Positions 15,781-27,375 of a DNA stretch of 64,000 bases are shown here, piece by piece. Every line of letters starts with the position of its first letter. Positions within the stretch are counted from its first letter, which is position 1. A program made the position numbers and the translations under genes. The notes under the pieces were generated by a model, which ran no database searches, was not told the origin of the DNA, and worked only from the letters and a program-made list of their open reading frames with translations. This DNA is from Thermoleptolyngbya sichuanensis A183 (GTDB lineage: Bacteria > Cyanobacteriota > Cyanobacteriia > Elainellales > Elainellaceae), in contig NZ_CP053661.1 in the NCBI RefSeq assembly GCF_013177315.1, positions 1,736,001-1,800,000 on the forward strand. Direction: 5' to 3'.

Positions 15781-17169
15781 CTAGCGTTCTGAGAGGATGC
15801 TTAACCGCACGGGCTGTCCGTCTTCTAGGGGGCGGCTGCTGCGGAGGACAAAGGATTCACCGGGCTGGAGGCCGGAGAGGATTTCGATGCGACCGTTAGC
15901 GCGATCGCCCACCTGCACGGGGCGAGCGACGGCTCTGGCTTCTGCACCATCGCCTTCCACCACAAACAGCACCGAGTCGTTGCCCTCGCCGCCTGCTTCC
16001 AGCGCCTCTTCGGGAATCACCACGCGGCCGGCTTGCCCCGCCTGAAATTGCACTCGTGCCAGCAGTCCGCTCCCCAGTCGGCGGCTGCCGGAGTTGGGAA
16101 TCACCACCTCCACGGGCACCAGACGAGAGGCAGGGTCGGCGGCGGGAGAAATGCGGCTGACGCGGCCTGCAAAGGGTTCATCGGGAAAGGCATCCAGTCG
16201 GACTTCAACAGCCTGGCCGACCCGGAGTTGCCCCAGGTCAAGCTCCGATACTTGCACGGCCACCTTTAGGGCGCTGAAGTCGCCGACCCTCAGCACTTCG
16301 TTGCCCGGTTGCACCAGGTTGCCCGGCTCCGTTAGCCGCTCCAAGACAATGCCCGTGAGGGGCGCGGTCAGCAGGCTGAAGGTCTGGCGTTCGCGGGTTT
16401 CGGCGACGGTGGCCTGCTGCGCCTGGACGCGGCGCTGGGCTGCCACGACTGCCTGCTCGCGGGTGCGGATGCGCTCTTGGGCAGAGCGAAACACCTGTTC
16501 CGCCGAAAGAGCAGCGGTTTTTGCCTGGTCTGCCTGCTGCTGGGAAACGGCTCCCTCAGCGGCGAGCTTTTGCAGGCGATCGCTGTCCATCCGGGCCTGC
16601 TGAAGCTCGACTTCGGACTGGGCCGCCTGGGCGCGGGCATCGCTCACTTCTGCCTGAGCCTGGGCCACCTGCGATTCCAGGGCGGCCAGTTCTGCCCGAT
16701 TTTGGCTGACGGCGGCAGACAGCAGCCGACTATCCAGCCGTCCCACTACTTCGCCCTCTCGCACCGAGTCGCCCACATCTACGCCCAACTCCAGGAGCCG
16801 CCCCTCTGCCTGCGATCGCAGCGATGCCTGCCGCACGGGTTGCGTCGTGCCGGTGTAGGTAGGCGCTTCCTGCAAGGCCCCAGAGCGGGCGATCGCCGTT
16901 TCCACCGAAGCCGGGCCGCCTTGCCCTGGGCCACCCGGCCCGCCGCCCGGTCGCCCGCCGCCGGGGCCGCCTGCCTGCCCTGGCTGGGCCTGCTGCGCCT
17001 GCGCCGTTTCCGAGGGAATGCGGCATCCGGCGATCGCCACTAGCCCCACCAGAGAACAGGCGAGAAACAGGGCAAGGTTTGAACCGCGAGGCGGACGACC
17101 GCCCTCCACAGGCTGACAATTCCAGAGAGACGAGAGAGAGCGCAGCATAAATATCAAGTTTGGGGACAA
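15781..17169 (-). CDS. RND efflux periplasmic adaptor lipoprotein (HlyD/AcrA family)
   Basis: This 462-residue membrane-fusion protein links the RND pump to an outer-membrane channel. A lipoprotein signal ends in VAIAGC (lipidated Cys49). A Gly/Pro-rich linker follows (about 60-85), then a biotinyl-lipoyl half motif, a long Ala/Gln/Arg coiled-coil hairpin (about 150-265), the second lipoyl half (TAPLTGIVLERLTEPG) and beta-barrel domains to the end. ATG codons at residues 1 and 8 are both usable. It is transcribed before the pump on the same strand, so the two form an operon. Lipidation would require Lgt, also encoded here. Confidence 0.9.
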   Translation of the reverse strand: MSPNLIFMLRSLSSLWNCQPVEGGRPPRGSNLALFLACSLVGLVAIAGCRIPSETAQAQQAQPGQAGGPGGGRPGGGPGGPGQGGPASVETAIARSGALQEAPTYTGTTQPVRQASLRSQAEGRLLELGVDVGDSVREGEVVGRLDSRLLSAAVSQNRAELAALESQVAQAQAEVSDARAQAAQSEVELQQARMDSDRLQKLAAEGAVSQQQADQAKTAALSAEQVFRSAQERIRTREQAVVAAQRRVQAQQATVAETRERQTFSLLTAPLTGIVLERLTEPGNLVQPGNEVLRVGDFSALKVAVQVSELDLGQLRVGQAVEVRLDAFPDEPFAGRVSRISPAADPASRLVPVEVVIPNSGSRRLGSGLLARVQFQAGQAGRVVIPEEALEAGGEGNDSVLFVVEGDGAEARAVARPVQVGDRANGRIEILSGLQPGESFVLRSSRPLEDGQPVRLSILSER

Positions 17170-17609
17170 TCAAGCTTGAGGACAGGACTTGAGGCAAAGT
17201 AGCTGGAGGCCGACAGCGAATCTGAATCTTCTAGAGACTTGAAAGACTTGAAAGGCTTGAGGGAGGCGCTTTGCCAAACAGGGGCGGCCAGGCGCGAAAC
17301 CTTGGCGCAGAATTCCGGCTGGAGACTGCTACGGAAGTCAGCGACGAGTCAGGGTTGGCGGAAGACCAGCGCGGGGCGCGAATGGGGCGCGAATGGGGCG
17401 TGAAGTTGGCGAATCACGGGCGGCTTGCAGAAAAAGCCTGAGCCGTGCAAACCCGGCGCATCAAGAGGGCATGGGGTGCGGGCGATCGCCTTCCGGCAAT
17501 CGTTACGCTTTGTAAACCTGGCCCTTACCATAGTATTAACTGCCTCATCACACCTGGGCAATCTACCTCTAGAGATATAGGAAGACCCGGAAACCCAGTC
17601 TGGGCGTGA
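17170..17609. other. Intergenic region
   Basis: 440 bp upstream of the adaptor gene and downstream of the PHP gene. It carries small direct repeats (GAAAGACTTGAAAGGCTTGA near 17240, GGGGCGCGAATGGGGCG near 17380) and no recognisable gene. Confidence 0.5.
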
Positions 17610-18500
17610 CTATTTTCCTATTGACCCGGAGCTTGCCCCAAACTCGCAGGTCTGTGGAACGAGGGCTTGGGCAGCGCGTTGCAGCGGCAACAGCAGGCAC
17701 AGCGGCAGGTTGAAGCGGTTGAGGGCATAGGGCTGGTCGGCAGCCTCGCCGGGGCCGTGATAGTCGCTGCCGCCCGTTTTCAGCAGCGAATGGCGATCGC
17801 ACAGGGCTGCCAGTCGCTCAATTTGACCAGGCGTATGGGACGGGTGATACACCTCCAGACCCATGAGTCCTGCATCCAGCAGCGCCGTCAGCGTCTCTTC
17901 TAGCGGCCCCCCACGAAACAGATAAGGATGCGCCCACACGGGCACTGCGCCGCACTCGCGCAGCAGACGCACGCCGTCCGTCGCCAAAAACTTTTCGTAT
18001 TGCACATAGGCAGGGCCGTCGTCCCCCAGAAACCGCTCAAAGGCTTCGTGTGCTGTTTGTACATAGCCTGCATCCACCAGCGCTTTGGCGATGTGGGGCC
18101 GACCGGGAGCCATGCCCACACCCAGCTTCGGCATTTCAACCGAACAGCCCAAGGCCGCTAGCTTGTCGAGGATTTGCTGGGCGCGGCGTTTGCGGCCGGC
18201 GATGTGGTCTTGCAGCACGGGCGCAAGCTGGGCAGGGTTGGGATAAAAGCCCAGCAGGTGCAAAGAGCGATCGCCCCAAACGGTACTCAGTTCTACGCCA
18301 GGGACGATTTCGAGAGAATGGTCTAAAGCATGGTCTAAAGCCCACTGGCGGGCAGCGGCGATCGCCTCCTGCCAGCCCGCCAGCGTGTCGTGGTCGGTAA
18401 TTGCCAGCGCCCGCACGCCCGCTGTCACGGCTGCCTGCACCAGTTCCGCTGGGGTCAGCGTTCCGTCGGAATAGGTGGTGTGGCAGTGCAGTTCCAGCAT
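17610..18500 (-). CDS. PHP-domain phosphoesterase (RNase AM/YciV type)
   Basis: This is a 296-residue PHP-superfamily metal-dependent phosphoesterase. Metal ligands are visible in ELHCHTTYSDG (His5, His7, Asp12), ITDHDT (Asp36, His37), the Glu of VPGVELS and the C-terminal SDYHG. The length and motif set match YciV/TrpH-like proteins, which act as 5'-3' exoribonucleases or 3',5'-nucleoside bisphosphate phosphatases. Which of these applies cannot be told from sequence. The gene ends 28 bp before pepA's minus-strand start region on the same strand, but there is no functional link. Confidence 0.85.
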   Translation of the reverse strand: MLELHCHTTYSDGTLTPAELVQAAVTAGVRALAITDHDTLAGWQEAIAAARQWALDHALDHSLEIVPGVELSTVWGDRSLHLLGFYPNPAQLAPVLQDHIAGRKRRAQQILDKLAALGCSVEMPKLGVGMAPGRPHIAKALVDAGYVQTAHEAFERFLGDDGPAYVQYEKFLATDGVRLLRECGAVPVWAHPYLFRGGPLEETLTALLDAGLMGLEVYHPSHTPGQIERLAALCDRHSLLKTGGSDYHGPGEAADQPYALNRFNLPLCLLLPLQRAAQALVPQTCEFGASSGSIGK

Positions 18501-18528
18501 GGCGATTGGGCAGAAGGACTCCCGTGGC

Positions 18529-20004
18529 TTAGCTCAGCACCCAGTTCACCAGCGTCCGCACTGCGAAGCCTGTGCCGCCCGCATTGTTATAGCCACTGTC
18601 TTTGTCGATCCACACGGGGCCGGCCACGTCCAGATGCGCCCAGGGCGTATCTTTCACAAACTGCTTCAGGAAGAGCGCCGCCGTGATCGCGCCGCCTGCG
18701 CGTGGGCCCGTGTTTTTCATGTCGGCCACCACCGACTTCATGCCGTCGAAGTATTTTTCCTCCAGCGGCATCCGCCAGAACTTTTCGCCTGCGGGTTCTG
18801 CCGCCGCCAGGATGGATGCCGCCAGTTCGTCACTAGGACTCCACAGGCCGGCCATGTCTTCGCCCAGCGCCACAATACACGCGCCTGTCAGCGTCGCCAG
18901 ATCGACGATCGCATCCACGCCCAGCTTTTCGGCAAACACCAGCGCATCCGCCAGCGTCAGCCGTCCTTCGGCATCGGTGTTGTTGATTTCAATCGTCTTG
19001 CCATTGGAGGCGGTGAGGATATCGCCGGGGTGCATCGCGTGGCCGCTGATCATGTTTTCTGTCACCGCGCTGATAAAGTGGACTTCCACATCCGGCTGAA
19101 TCTGGGCGATTGCCTTGGCCGCGCCAAAGGTAGCCGCCGCGCCACCCATATCGGTCTTCATCATTTCGATGCCGCTGCCTGCGCCCTTGATGTTTAGCCC
19201 GCCGCTGTCAAAGGTGAGTCCTTTGCCAACGATGGCCAGCTTCTTGCGGGGCGTGCCTGCGGGCCGGTAGGTCATGTGGATAAACTTGGGCGGCAGATCA
19301 GACGCTTTGGCCACGCCCAAAAACGCGCCCATGCCCAGTTTTTCGCATTCGGCCTGCTCCAGAATTTCGATCTCCAGCCCATATTCGCGGGCGATCGCCT
19401 CTGCCGTTTCCGCCATCGTAATCGGCGTGACGATATTGGCCGGAGCGCTCACCAGTTCCCGCGCCAGGATTACGCCCAGTGAAATCTGGCGGGCCCGGGT
19501 CAGCGCAGCGTCCTGCCCTTCTAGCCCCAGCAGGTCTACTCGCTCTAGCGGGGGCGCTTTTTTGTCATCCTCGCCCGATTTGAAGCGGCTATCCTGATGC
19601 AGGGTGAGTTCAATTCCTTCGGCGATCGCCTGTGCCGTTGCGCGGGCATCCTGATTCCACAGCGGCAGACTCAGGCCCAGCGTCTTTGCCTTTTCGCGCT
19701 TGGCTAGCCGCGCTACCGCCGCCGCCGCCCGCCGCAGCCCGTCCAGCGTCAGAGTCTCGGCCTTGCCCAGCCCCACCACGCCAACTTTTCGCACCGGACT
19801 GTTTGACCCGACGCGGGCTGCCGCGCTGCTCTCTGGCTTGCCCTTAAACTCGACCTCGGCAATGAGTTCTTGCAGCGTACCCGCCAGTTTTTCGTCCAGC
19901 GCTGCCAGGTCGCCGCCCAGGTCTATGCCGTCTTCAAACAGACCCACCACCAGCAGATCGCCTGACCATTCCAGCAGTGACGTATTAATCCCTCGCAGCT
20001 CCAT
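18529..20004 (-). CDS. pepA: Leucyl aminopeptidase (M17 family)
   Basis: PepA removes N-terminal residues from peptides using two divalent metals and forms a cytosolic hexamer. The 491 residues comprise a divergent N-terminal domain and a C-terminal catalytic domain. The metal and catalytic residues Lys261, Asp266, Lys273 and Asp284 are visible, with the family signature NTDAEGRL at 342-349, so the active site is intact. The length is normal. It sits just upstream of the PHP gene in the same direction with a 28-bp gap, so co-transcription is likely. Confidence 0.95.
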   Translation of the reverse strand: MELRGINTSLLEWSGDLLVVGLFEDGIDLGGDLAALDEKLAGTLQELIAEVEFKGKPESSAAARVGSNSPVRKVGVVGLGKAETLTLDGLRRAAAAVARLAKREKAKTLGLSLPLWNQDARATAQAIAEGIELTLHQDSRFKSGEDDKKAPPLERVDLLGLEGQDAALTRARQISLGVILARELVSAPANIVTPITMAETAEAIAREYGLEIEILEQAECEKLGMGAFLGVAKASDLPPKFIHMTYRPAGTPRKKLAIVGKGLTFDSGGLNIKGAGSGIEMMKTDMGGAAATFGAAKAIAQIQPDVEVHFISAVTENMISGHAMHPGDILTASNGKTIEINNTDAEGRLTLADALVFAEKLGVDAIVDLATLTGACIVALGEDMAGLWSPSDELAASILAAAEPAGEKFWRMPLEEKYFDGMKSVVADMKNTGPRAGGAITAALFLKQFVKDTPWAHLDVAGPVWIDKDSGYNNAGGTGFAVRTLVNWVLS

Positions 20005-20149
20005 CGTGTCCTACTTTTCTAGTTGTTCTAGAGTGTTCTAAGATTTCTCTCCAGTATTGCGTAATTTGCAGACGGTGGCTCAGGGAATTGGGATGTGAGG
20101 TCACAGAGTCATGCAGGAACCGCAACCCGCCCCGCATCGCAACACGTCA

Positions 20150-21139
20150 TCAGCCCCCCACTCTCACGGTTGCCAAAATCGTCTGGGCGACCTGCTTGCT
20201 GTTCCAATAGCTGCCGTGGGCGCTGCCGCCGTTTGCCAGGGAGAGGAAGGTGCTTTTGAAAGGACTGGCGACCCACTCCATTGGGCCGCCGCCGCTGGTT
20301 AGCACATCTTGAATGTTCAAGTAGTCTGCTTTTGCCCCCTGGGGTGCGAGCAGTTGCGGGATCACGGTAGCCAGCGGATAGGCAATCGGGTCGCCAGGGT
20401 GGGCGTAGTTTTTCCAGGGGAGGGGACGCTGGCGCTGCTGATAGAGCGCAGCCAGAAACTTCTCCAGTCCTAGCGTGATGTCGTGGGTAAATACGGTTCG
20501 CGTTTCCTGAATCGTGAGCGTTGCAGGGGCCATCTCCTCGCGCTTGAGGTTGATCAGGTTGGCCAGGGCAATGGGGGAACCCATCGTGTGGATGCTGGCG
20601 ATGGGAATGCCGTCGGCCAGGTTGGGTTCTACGCCAAAGAGCGCACTGCGAATGGTTTGTACGTCTTGGTAGCCAGGGATTTTGGGGTCATCCCAGCGGC
20701 CGGCGAAGAGAATGTCGAACAGGATGACCGTGCCCCAACTGTGGGTGACGAGGTGGAGGCGATCGCCCGTCTGTCGATTGGCCAGAAATTGCAGCGATTG
20801 GGCCAGCAGCAGCTTGGCCACTTCTGAGCCGATGTAGCGGCTGATGTAGAGGGCCGCGTCGCCCATGAAGGGAATAATCCGCGTTTCGCGGAAGTCTCGG
20901 AACCAGAATTTCGACCAGTCGGGCGATCGCGCAAACAGGTCTTTTAGCTCGGCCTCCGCCTGCTTCATCAGGCTATACCATTGCAACTCCTGCATTTTGA
21001 GCGTGAGGGGACTGGCAGCCGCCTGGTTGAGCCGGGTGATCTGGTGAATCAGGGGTTCCGCGTAGTTGGCGCTGTCTGCATCGGCCCGCTGGGGGCGAAC
21101 GTTCACGCCATGCACAAACAGCAGATAGTCGGTGGCCAT
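20150..21139 (-). CDS. Alpha/beta-hydrolase-like protein
   Basis: This is a 329-residue soluble protein with the alpha/beta-hydrolase layout. FVHGVNV (8-14) forms the first strand and oxyanion region. HLVTHSWGT has the putative nucleophile Ser134 in a serine-Gly elbow (H-S-W-G). A further TMGSP segment and a C-terminal SAHGSYW histidine could complete the triad. The start ATG is preceded by no strong Shine-Dalgarno. No signal peptide or membrane span is seen. Lipase- or esterase-like activity is an inference; substrate unknown. Confidence 0.65.
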   Translation of the reverse strand: MATDYLLFVHGVNVRPQRADADSANYAEPLIHQITRLNQAAASPLTLKMQELQWYSLMKQAEAELKDLFARSPDWSKFWFRDFRETRIIPFMGDAALYISRYIGSEVAKLLLAQSLQFLANRQTGDRLHLVTHSWGTVILFDILFAGRWDDPKIPGYQDVQTIRSALFGVEPNLADGIPIASIHTMGSPIALANLINLKREEMAPATLTIQETRTVFTHDITLGLEKFLAALYQQRQRPLPWKNYAHPGDPIAYPLATVIPQLLAPQGAKADYLNIQDVLTSGGGPMEWVASPFKSTFLSLANGGSAHGSYWNSKQVAQTILATVRVGG

Positions 21140-21364
21140 GGGGCAAGCCTCCCGCCCAAGAACGCTCCCAACCTAGCACAGCCGCTTTGCAGCGTTGCTG
21201 AATATTGCAAAGGATTCACAGAGCTTGCAGCGCAGGTCGAAAGTTGGGATTAGTCGATTTTAGACTTTGAATTTTAGATTTTGGATTTGCGATTTTGGGG
21301 TGCGAATCTAGCGTCTGCGGGGCTTCCAGACATTGTTGCCTAGTTTCGCTCAGAAGCATGAATC

Positions 21365-22390
21365 TCAGGCTTGGGCGGGGAGCGTTGCTATAAACTGCTG
21401 AATCTGGGCCCAGACGCGCTCGATCAGTTCTGGATCTTCGGTGTCGAACCAGTGGATGGACGGATCAGCGCGAAACCAGGTGCGCTGGCGTTTGGCAAAC
21501 TGGCGCGTGTGCAGGGCGGTGAGGGCGATCGCCTCCGCCAGCGACACCTCACCCGCCAAATATTGCCGCATTTCCCGATAGCCCAGCGTATCCAGCAGCG
21601 GCAACTCCGCGCCGTATTTCGCCACTAGACCCGCCACTTCGTCTACAAAGCCCTGGTTCACCATCTGCACGGTACGTTTTTGGATGCGCTGCATCAGCGG
21701 GTCGGGATCGCCCTTGGCTGCGGGAGCCAGACAGTCCAGCCCGATTTGTAAAATGGGGTAGGCGGGCGGCTGTTCGCCCTGCTGCGCCGACATGGGGCGA
21801 CCCGTGACATAAAACACTTCGAGCGATCGCAGCGTCCGTACCTGATCATGGGGGTGAATCTTATGGGCAGATGCTGGGTCTACCTGCTTCAGCAGGTCGT
21901 AGCAGAAGGGCTGCCCCAGATCGGTTAACTGCGATCGCAAATCTGGCTGGGGAGCCACCTGGGGAATGCGGAGTCCCCGTGTGATGGCGCGGATGTAGAG
22001 GCCCGTGCCGCCCACCAGGAAGGGGGTTGAGGCGGTGGGGGCAGGTTCTCCAGCGCTCTGAATCTCTGACACGCTGATGGTTTCTTGCCCGCGATGGCAG
22101 GCTTCAATCAACTCGGTGGCTTGCTGCTGATACTCGGCGACCGTGAGCGTTTGCGTGGGGTCACAAATATCTAATAAATAGTGCGGAACTTGCTGCTGTT
22201 CTTGAGAAGAAGGTTTTGCAGTGCCGATATCAAATTCGCGATACACTTGGCGGGAGTCGGCGTTGAGAATCGCGCCGTTGAGCCGAGGCGCTAGATTTAG
22301 TGCCAGACCCGACTTTCCGGTGGCTGTGGGCCCACAGATTACGATTAAAATGGGGAAAGATGGGTTTAGTACAGGAGTATTATAATGCAA
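21365..22390 (-). CDS. miaA: tRNA dimethylallyltransferase
   Basis: MiaA adds a dimethylallyl group to A37 of tRNAs that read codons starting with U. The 341-residue protein has a P-loop GPTATGKS (20-27), the DSRQVY motif next to it, GTAKPS and the FLVGGTGLYIRA segment. It ends with FAKRQRTWFR near the C-terminus. No ATG precedes the P-loop in frame; the first plausible start is TTG at 22390 (an in-frame stop lies further upstream). TTG initiation is therefore proposed, with a weak ribosome site. Residues about 110-122 hold a Ser/Glu-rich insert. Confidence 0.9.
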   Translation of the reverse strand: MHYNTPVLNPSFPILIVICGPTATGKSGLALNLAPRLNGAILNADSRQVYREFDIGTAKPSSQEQQQVPHYLLDICDPTQTLTVAEYQQQATELIEACHRGQETISVSEIQSAGEPAPTASTPFLVGGTGLYIRAITRGLRIPQVAPQPDLRSQLTDLGQPFCYDLLKQVDPASAHKIHPHDQVRTLRSLEVFYVTGRPMSAQQGEQPPAYPILQIGLDCLAPAAKGDPDPLMQRIQKRTVQMVNQGFVDEVAGLVAKYGAELPLLDTLGYREMRQYLAGEVSLAEAIALTALHTRQFAKRQRTWFRADPSIHWFDTEDPELIERVWAQIQQFIATLPAQA

Positions 22391-24934
<2,544 letters not shown>

Positions 24935-25090
24935 GGCTTGCAGCTTATCTTTGGTGCTGTAGGGGCGACTCAGCACAGAGGTGGTCATTAGCTAATTCCT
25001 TGTAAACGGTTCTCACTCCGTCTTGCCATGCTGTGGATGCTGTCGTTTCGTCAAAATCTGAATAGCCTTCCCCAGCCAAGCTAGTTTTCA

Positions 25091-25318
25091 CTCCGTCTTG
25101 CCATGCTGTGGATGCTGTCAGAAGTGGAGAAACGTCGCAATGGCTGGTGTTTGAGAAGGCTGGTTTTAGACTGGATGCTTCCTCTTATCAGCGGTCTGGC
25201 GCTTTGTCAGGGCTATCGGGCCGCAGGCGAAACTGCGCCAATTCTGATGATTACTGTATTATTGTCGGCTATACGACGGCTGATGAAGTGTTTGGTCTAG
25301 GTGCAGCAGCCAATCCAT
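25091..25318 (+). pseudogene. Decayed response-regulator receiver domain
   Basis: Stitching the plus-strand frames gives the middle of an OmpR-type receiver domain. First comes HAVDAV..SGETSQWLVFEKAGF (frame starting at 25102). After a shift comes LDWMLPLISGLALCQGYR..APILMIT, which includes the phosphoacceptor motif LDWMLP. After a second shift comes TTADEVFGLGAAAN, equivalent to the region before ADDY. It stops at 25318. At least two frameshifts, no start region and no DNA-binding domain mean it cannot be functional. Part of its left end (CTCCGTCTTGCCATGCTGTG onward) is duplicated at 25017-25046. Sequence similarity is judged by eye. Confidence 0.7.
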
Positions 25319-25372
25319 AGCAAGAACCAAAACCAGCAAGCACTAAAACCAATTCAAGCACTAAAACCAGTA

Positions 25373-25445
<73 letters not shown>

Positions 25446-25563
25446 GACGAAAGCATTGCAACCTAGCATTGCTTCATCGACCCCAAGAGTTGATTATAGC
25501 AGAATTCGCAACACCTGCTAGGATTCATAACAGTATTTCTGTTCTGCAATTCTGGCAAGCGCC

Positions 25564-26151
25564 ATGCCGTCGGGCCGTACACACGATCGCATTACCCTCT
25601 GGACCCTGCCTGTGGTGGGCGGGCTGGCGCTGGGGCTGACGCGCAGCAGCAGCCTGACGCTGATTTTGTGTGCGGGTTTTTTGGCAGGCGGGCTGCTGTT
25701 TGGGCCCGATTTGGATATTCACTCGGTACAGTTCAAGCGGTGGGGCTGGTTTCGGTGGATTTGGATTCCCTACCGGGGCAGCCTAAAGCATCGCTCGCCC
25801 CTCTCGCACGCGCCCATCACTGGAACCGTAGTGCGGATTCTGTATCTACTGGCATGGGTAGGAGCGGCCAGCTTTTTCGGACTAGCGCTGCTGAATCAAA
25901 TCTGGCAGCTTGGCTGGACGTGGGGCGACATTGGTGGCGTGATGGGGCGATCGCTCCAAACACACGCCTGGGCCTGGCTGACGTTTTGCGGCGGGCTGGA
26001 GTTGGGAGCGCTGAGCCACTACGCCGCCGACTATTTCGTGTCCAGCAGCAAGCGGTTCAAGACGCAGGGCTGGCGGGCGTTTTTGCCCAAGACACCGAAA
26101 TCTAAGAAATCGAAACAACGTACGACTCGTTCCCGAAAACGGCGATCCTGA
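25564..26151 (+). CDS. DUF2227 putative metal-binding membrane protein
   Basis: This 195-residue protein belongs to the cyanobacterial 'uncharacterized metal-binding protein' family (COG2389/DUF2227). Conserved-looking motifs are PSGRTHDRIT at the N-terminus, FGPDLDIHS (residues about 46-55), the basic PYRGSLKHRSPLSH stretch and LGALSHYAADYFVSS. These are rich in His and Asp suited to metal binding. Three hydrophobic spans are visible (about 14-44, 88-108, 133-152). The C-terminus is a Lys/Arg-rich tail. Its role is unknown. Confidence 0.8.
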   Translation: MPSGRTHDRITLWTLPVVGGLALGLTRSSSLTLILCAGFLAGGLLFGPDLDIHSVQFKRWGWFRWIWIPYRGSLKHRSPLSHAPITGTVVRILYLLAWVGAASFFGLALLNQIWQLGWTWGDIGGVMGRSLQTHAWAWLTFCGGLELGALSHYAADYFVSSSKRFKTQGWRAFLPKTPKSKKSKQRTTRSRKRRS

Positions 26152-26153
26152 GG

Positions 26154-26213
26154 TTATGGCTTTGTCCAGCTTATGGCTTTGTCAGCTTATGGCTTTGCCA
26201 GCTTATGGCTTTG
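26154..26213. repeat. Tandem copies of the glycosyltransferase gene end, with stop codon
   Basis: TTATGGCTTTG occurs at 26154, 26171, 26187 and 26203. The copy at 26203 begins with the stop codon of the minus-strand glycosyltransferase gene and encodes its last residues. The other three extend downstream of it. Confidence 0.88.
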
Positions 26214-27375
26214 CCCGGAGCAGCTTGCGATAAGCCGCCACATGTAGGTGAGCAGAGCGCTCCCAGGTATAGTGCTGGAGAATGGGCTGACTGGCCTGGA
26301 CGAGGCGCTGAGCAACGGCGGGTTGGCTGAGTTCTAGCATCCCCTGGGCGATCGCCCCCACATCCTCTGGGTCAACCAGCACCGCCTGTCCGGTGGTGAG
26401 AAATTCGGTAAAGGGCGGACGGTTTGCCGTGAGGACGGGCAGCCCAGCGGCGATCGCCTCCAGCACGACTAAACCCCAACCTTCTTTGGTGGAAGGAAAC
26501 ACAAACGCATTGGCGCTGCGGTAGAGGGCGGGTAGGTCTGCATCTGAAACCACACCGGGCAAGACGAGCGATCGCCCAATTTCGATTTCCAACGCCTGCA
26601 CCCGCGCAAAGAACTCATCTCGATAGGACTGATAGTCAAACAGTGTCGCACCGCCCGCAATCACGAGTTGCGCTTGGGGCTGATCAGATAAAACCTGAGC
26701 AAAGGCCTTGAGTAAGAGAATAGAATTCTTGCGGGGTTCGATGCCGCCGACGGTTAGGTAGATGGGGGAGCCGTATAGCCCAAAGGTTTGCTGGATCTGA
26801 GCTTGGCGAACCGTGGAAACGGGAGAAAAGCGATCGCCCTTCACGCCATTGATCACGCGATCGGGACGGATCTGATACTGTTGCTGAACCGCTTGCTGCC
26901 AATGCTGGCTGACGCAGAGACACAGATCAGGACGGTCAATGGAGCGATCCTGACATTCCCGCAGGTATGGACTGTTGTATGCCTCGACATGGTGAACAGT
27001 TCGCACGACGGAGGGAATCTTGCTCTGATCTCGCAGGAGAATGAGCGCATTTGCAGTGATGCAGTCCTGGGCGTGATAGATGTCATACGAACCATCCTGA
27101 AGAGGGTCATTGTCCAAAAAAATCACAACTTCTTGAATGCGCTGGCGAATTAAGTAATCCACGCCTCCTTGCACAGGCAGAGCAGGAATCAGATGATATG
27201 AACAGGATAGATCTCGACCAAACCCTTGACCCTCTTTATCCAGCGCGTAGACACAGACGATATGCCCCTGCTGATGCAGCGCCTCTGCCAGTTCCAGCGT
27301 GTGGATAACGCTGCCTCTGGGGCGAGTGGAATAGGTGAACAGGGCAATTCGCAGGGGGCGATCGGGGTGAATCAT
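26203..27375 (-). CDS. GT4-family glycosyltransferase of the Nit1C cluster (MSMEG_0565 type)
   Basis: This 390-residue glycosyltransferase has a GT-B fold. An N-terminal Rossmann half (RIALFTYSTRPRGSVIHTLELAEAL) and a C-terminal GT4 half carry VGGIEPRKN, PGVVSDADLPALYRSA and FPSTKEGWGLVVLEAIAAGLPV (the nucleotide-sugar EX7E-type region). It corresponds to the MSMEG_0565 family that accompanies Nit1C nitrilase clusters. The start ATG 27375 overlaps the upstream gene's stop as ATGA, indicating translational coupling. The open frame extends 38 codons upstream, but those codons lie inside the neighbour. Donor and acceptor are unknown. Confidence 0.85.
   Translation of the reverse strand: MIHPDRPLRIALFTYSTRPRGSVIHTLELAEALHQQGHIVCVYALDKEGQGFGRDLSCSYHLIPALPVQGGVDYLIRQRIQEVVIFLDNDPLQDGSYDIYHAQDCITANALILLRDQSKIPSVVRTVHHVEAYNSPYLRECQDRSIDRPDLCLCVSQHWQQAVQQQYQIRPDRVINGVKGDRFSPVSTVRQAQIQQTFGLYGSPIYLTVGGIEPRKNSILLLKAFAQVLSDQPQAQLVIAGGATLFDYQSYRDEFFARVQALEIEIGRSLVLPGVVSDADLPALYRSANAFVFPSTKEGWGLVVLEAIAAGLPVLTANRPPFTEFLTTGQAVLVDPEDVGAIAQGMLELSQPAVAQRLVQASQPILQHYTWERSAHLHVAAYRKLLRAKP

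Noticed and set aside
25103-25300. A real 65-residue gene in the LDWMLP frame
   Set aside because: It covers only the centre of a receiver domain, and flanking parts lie in another frame, so it was called a pseudogene.
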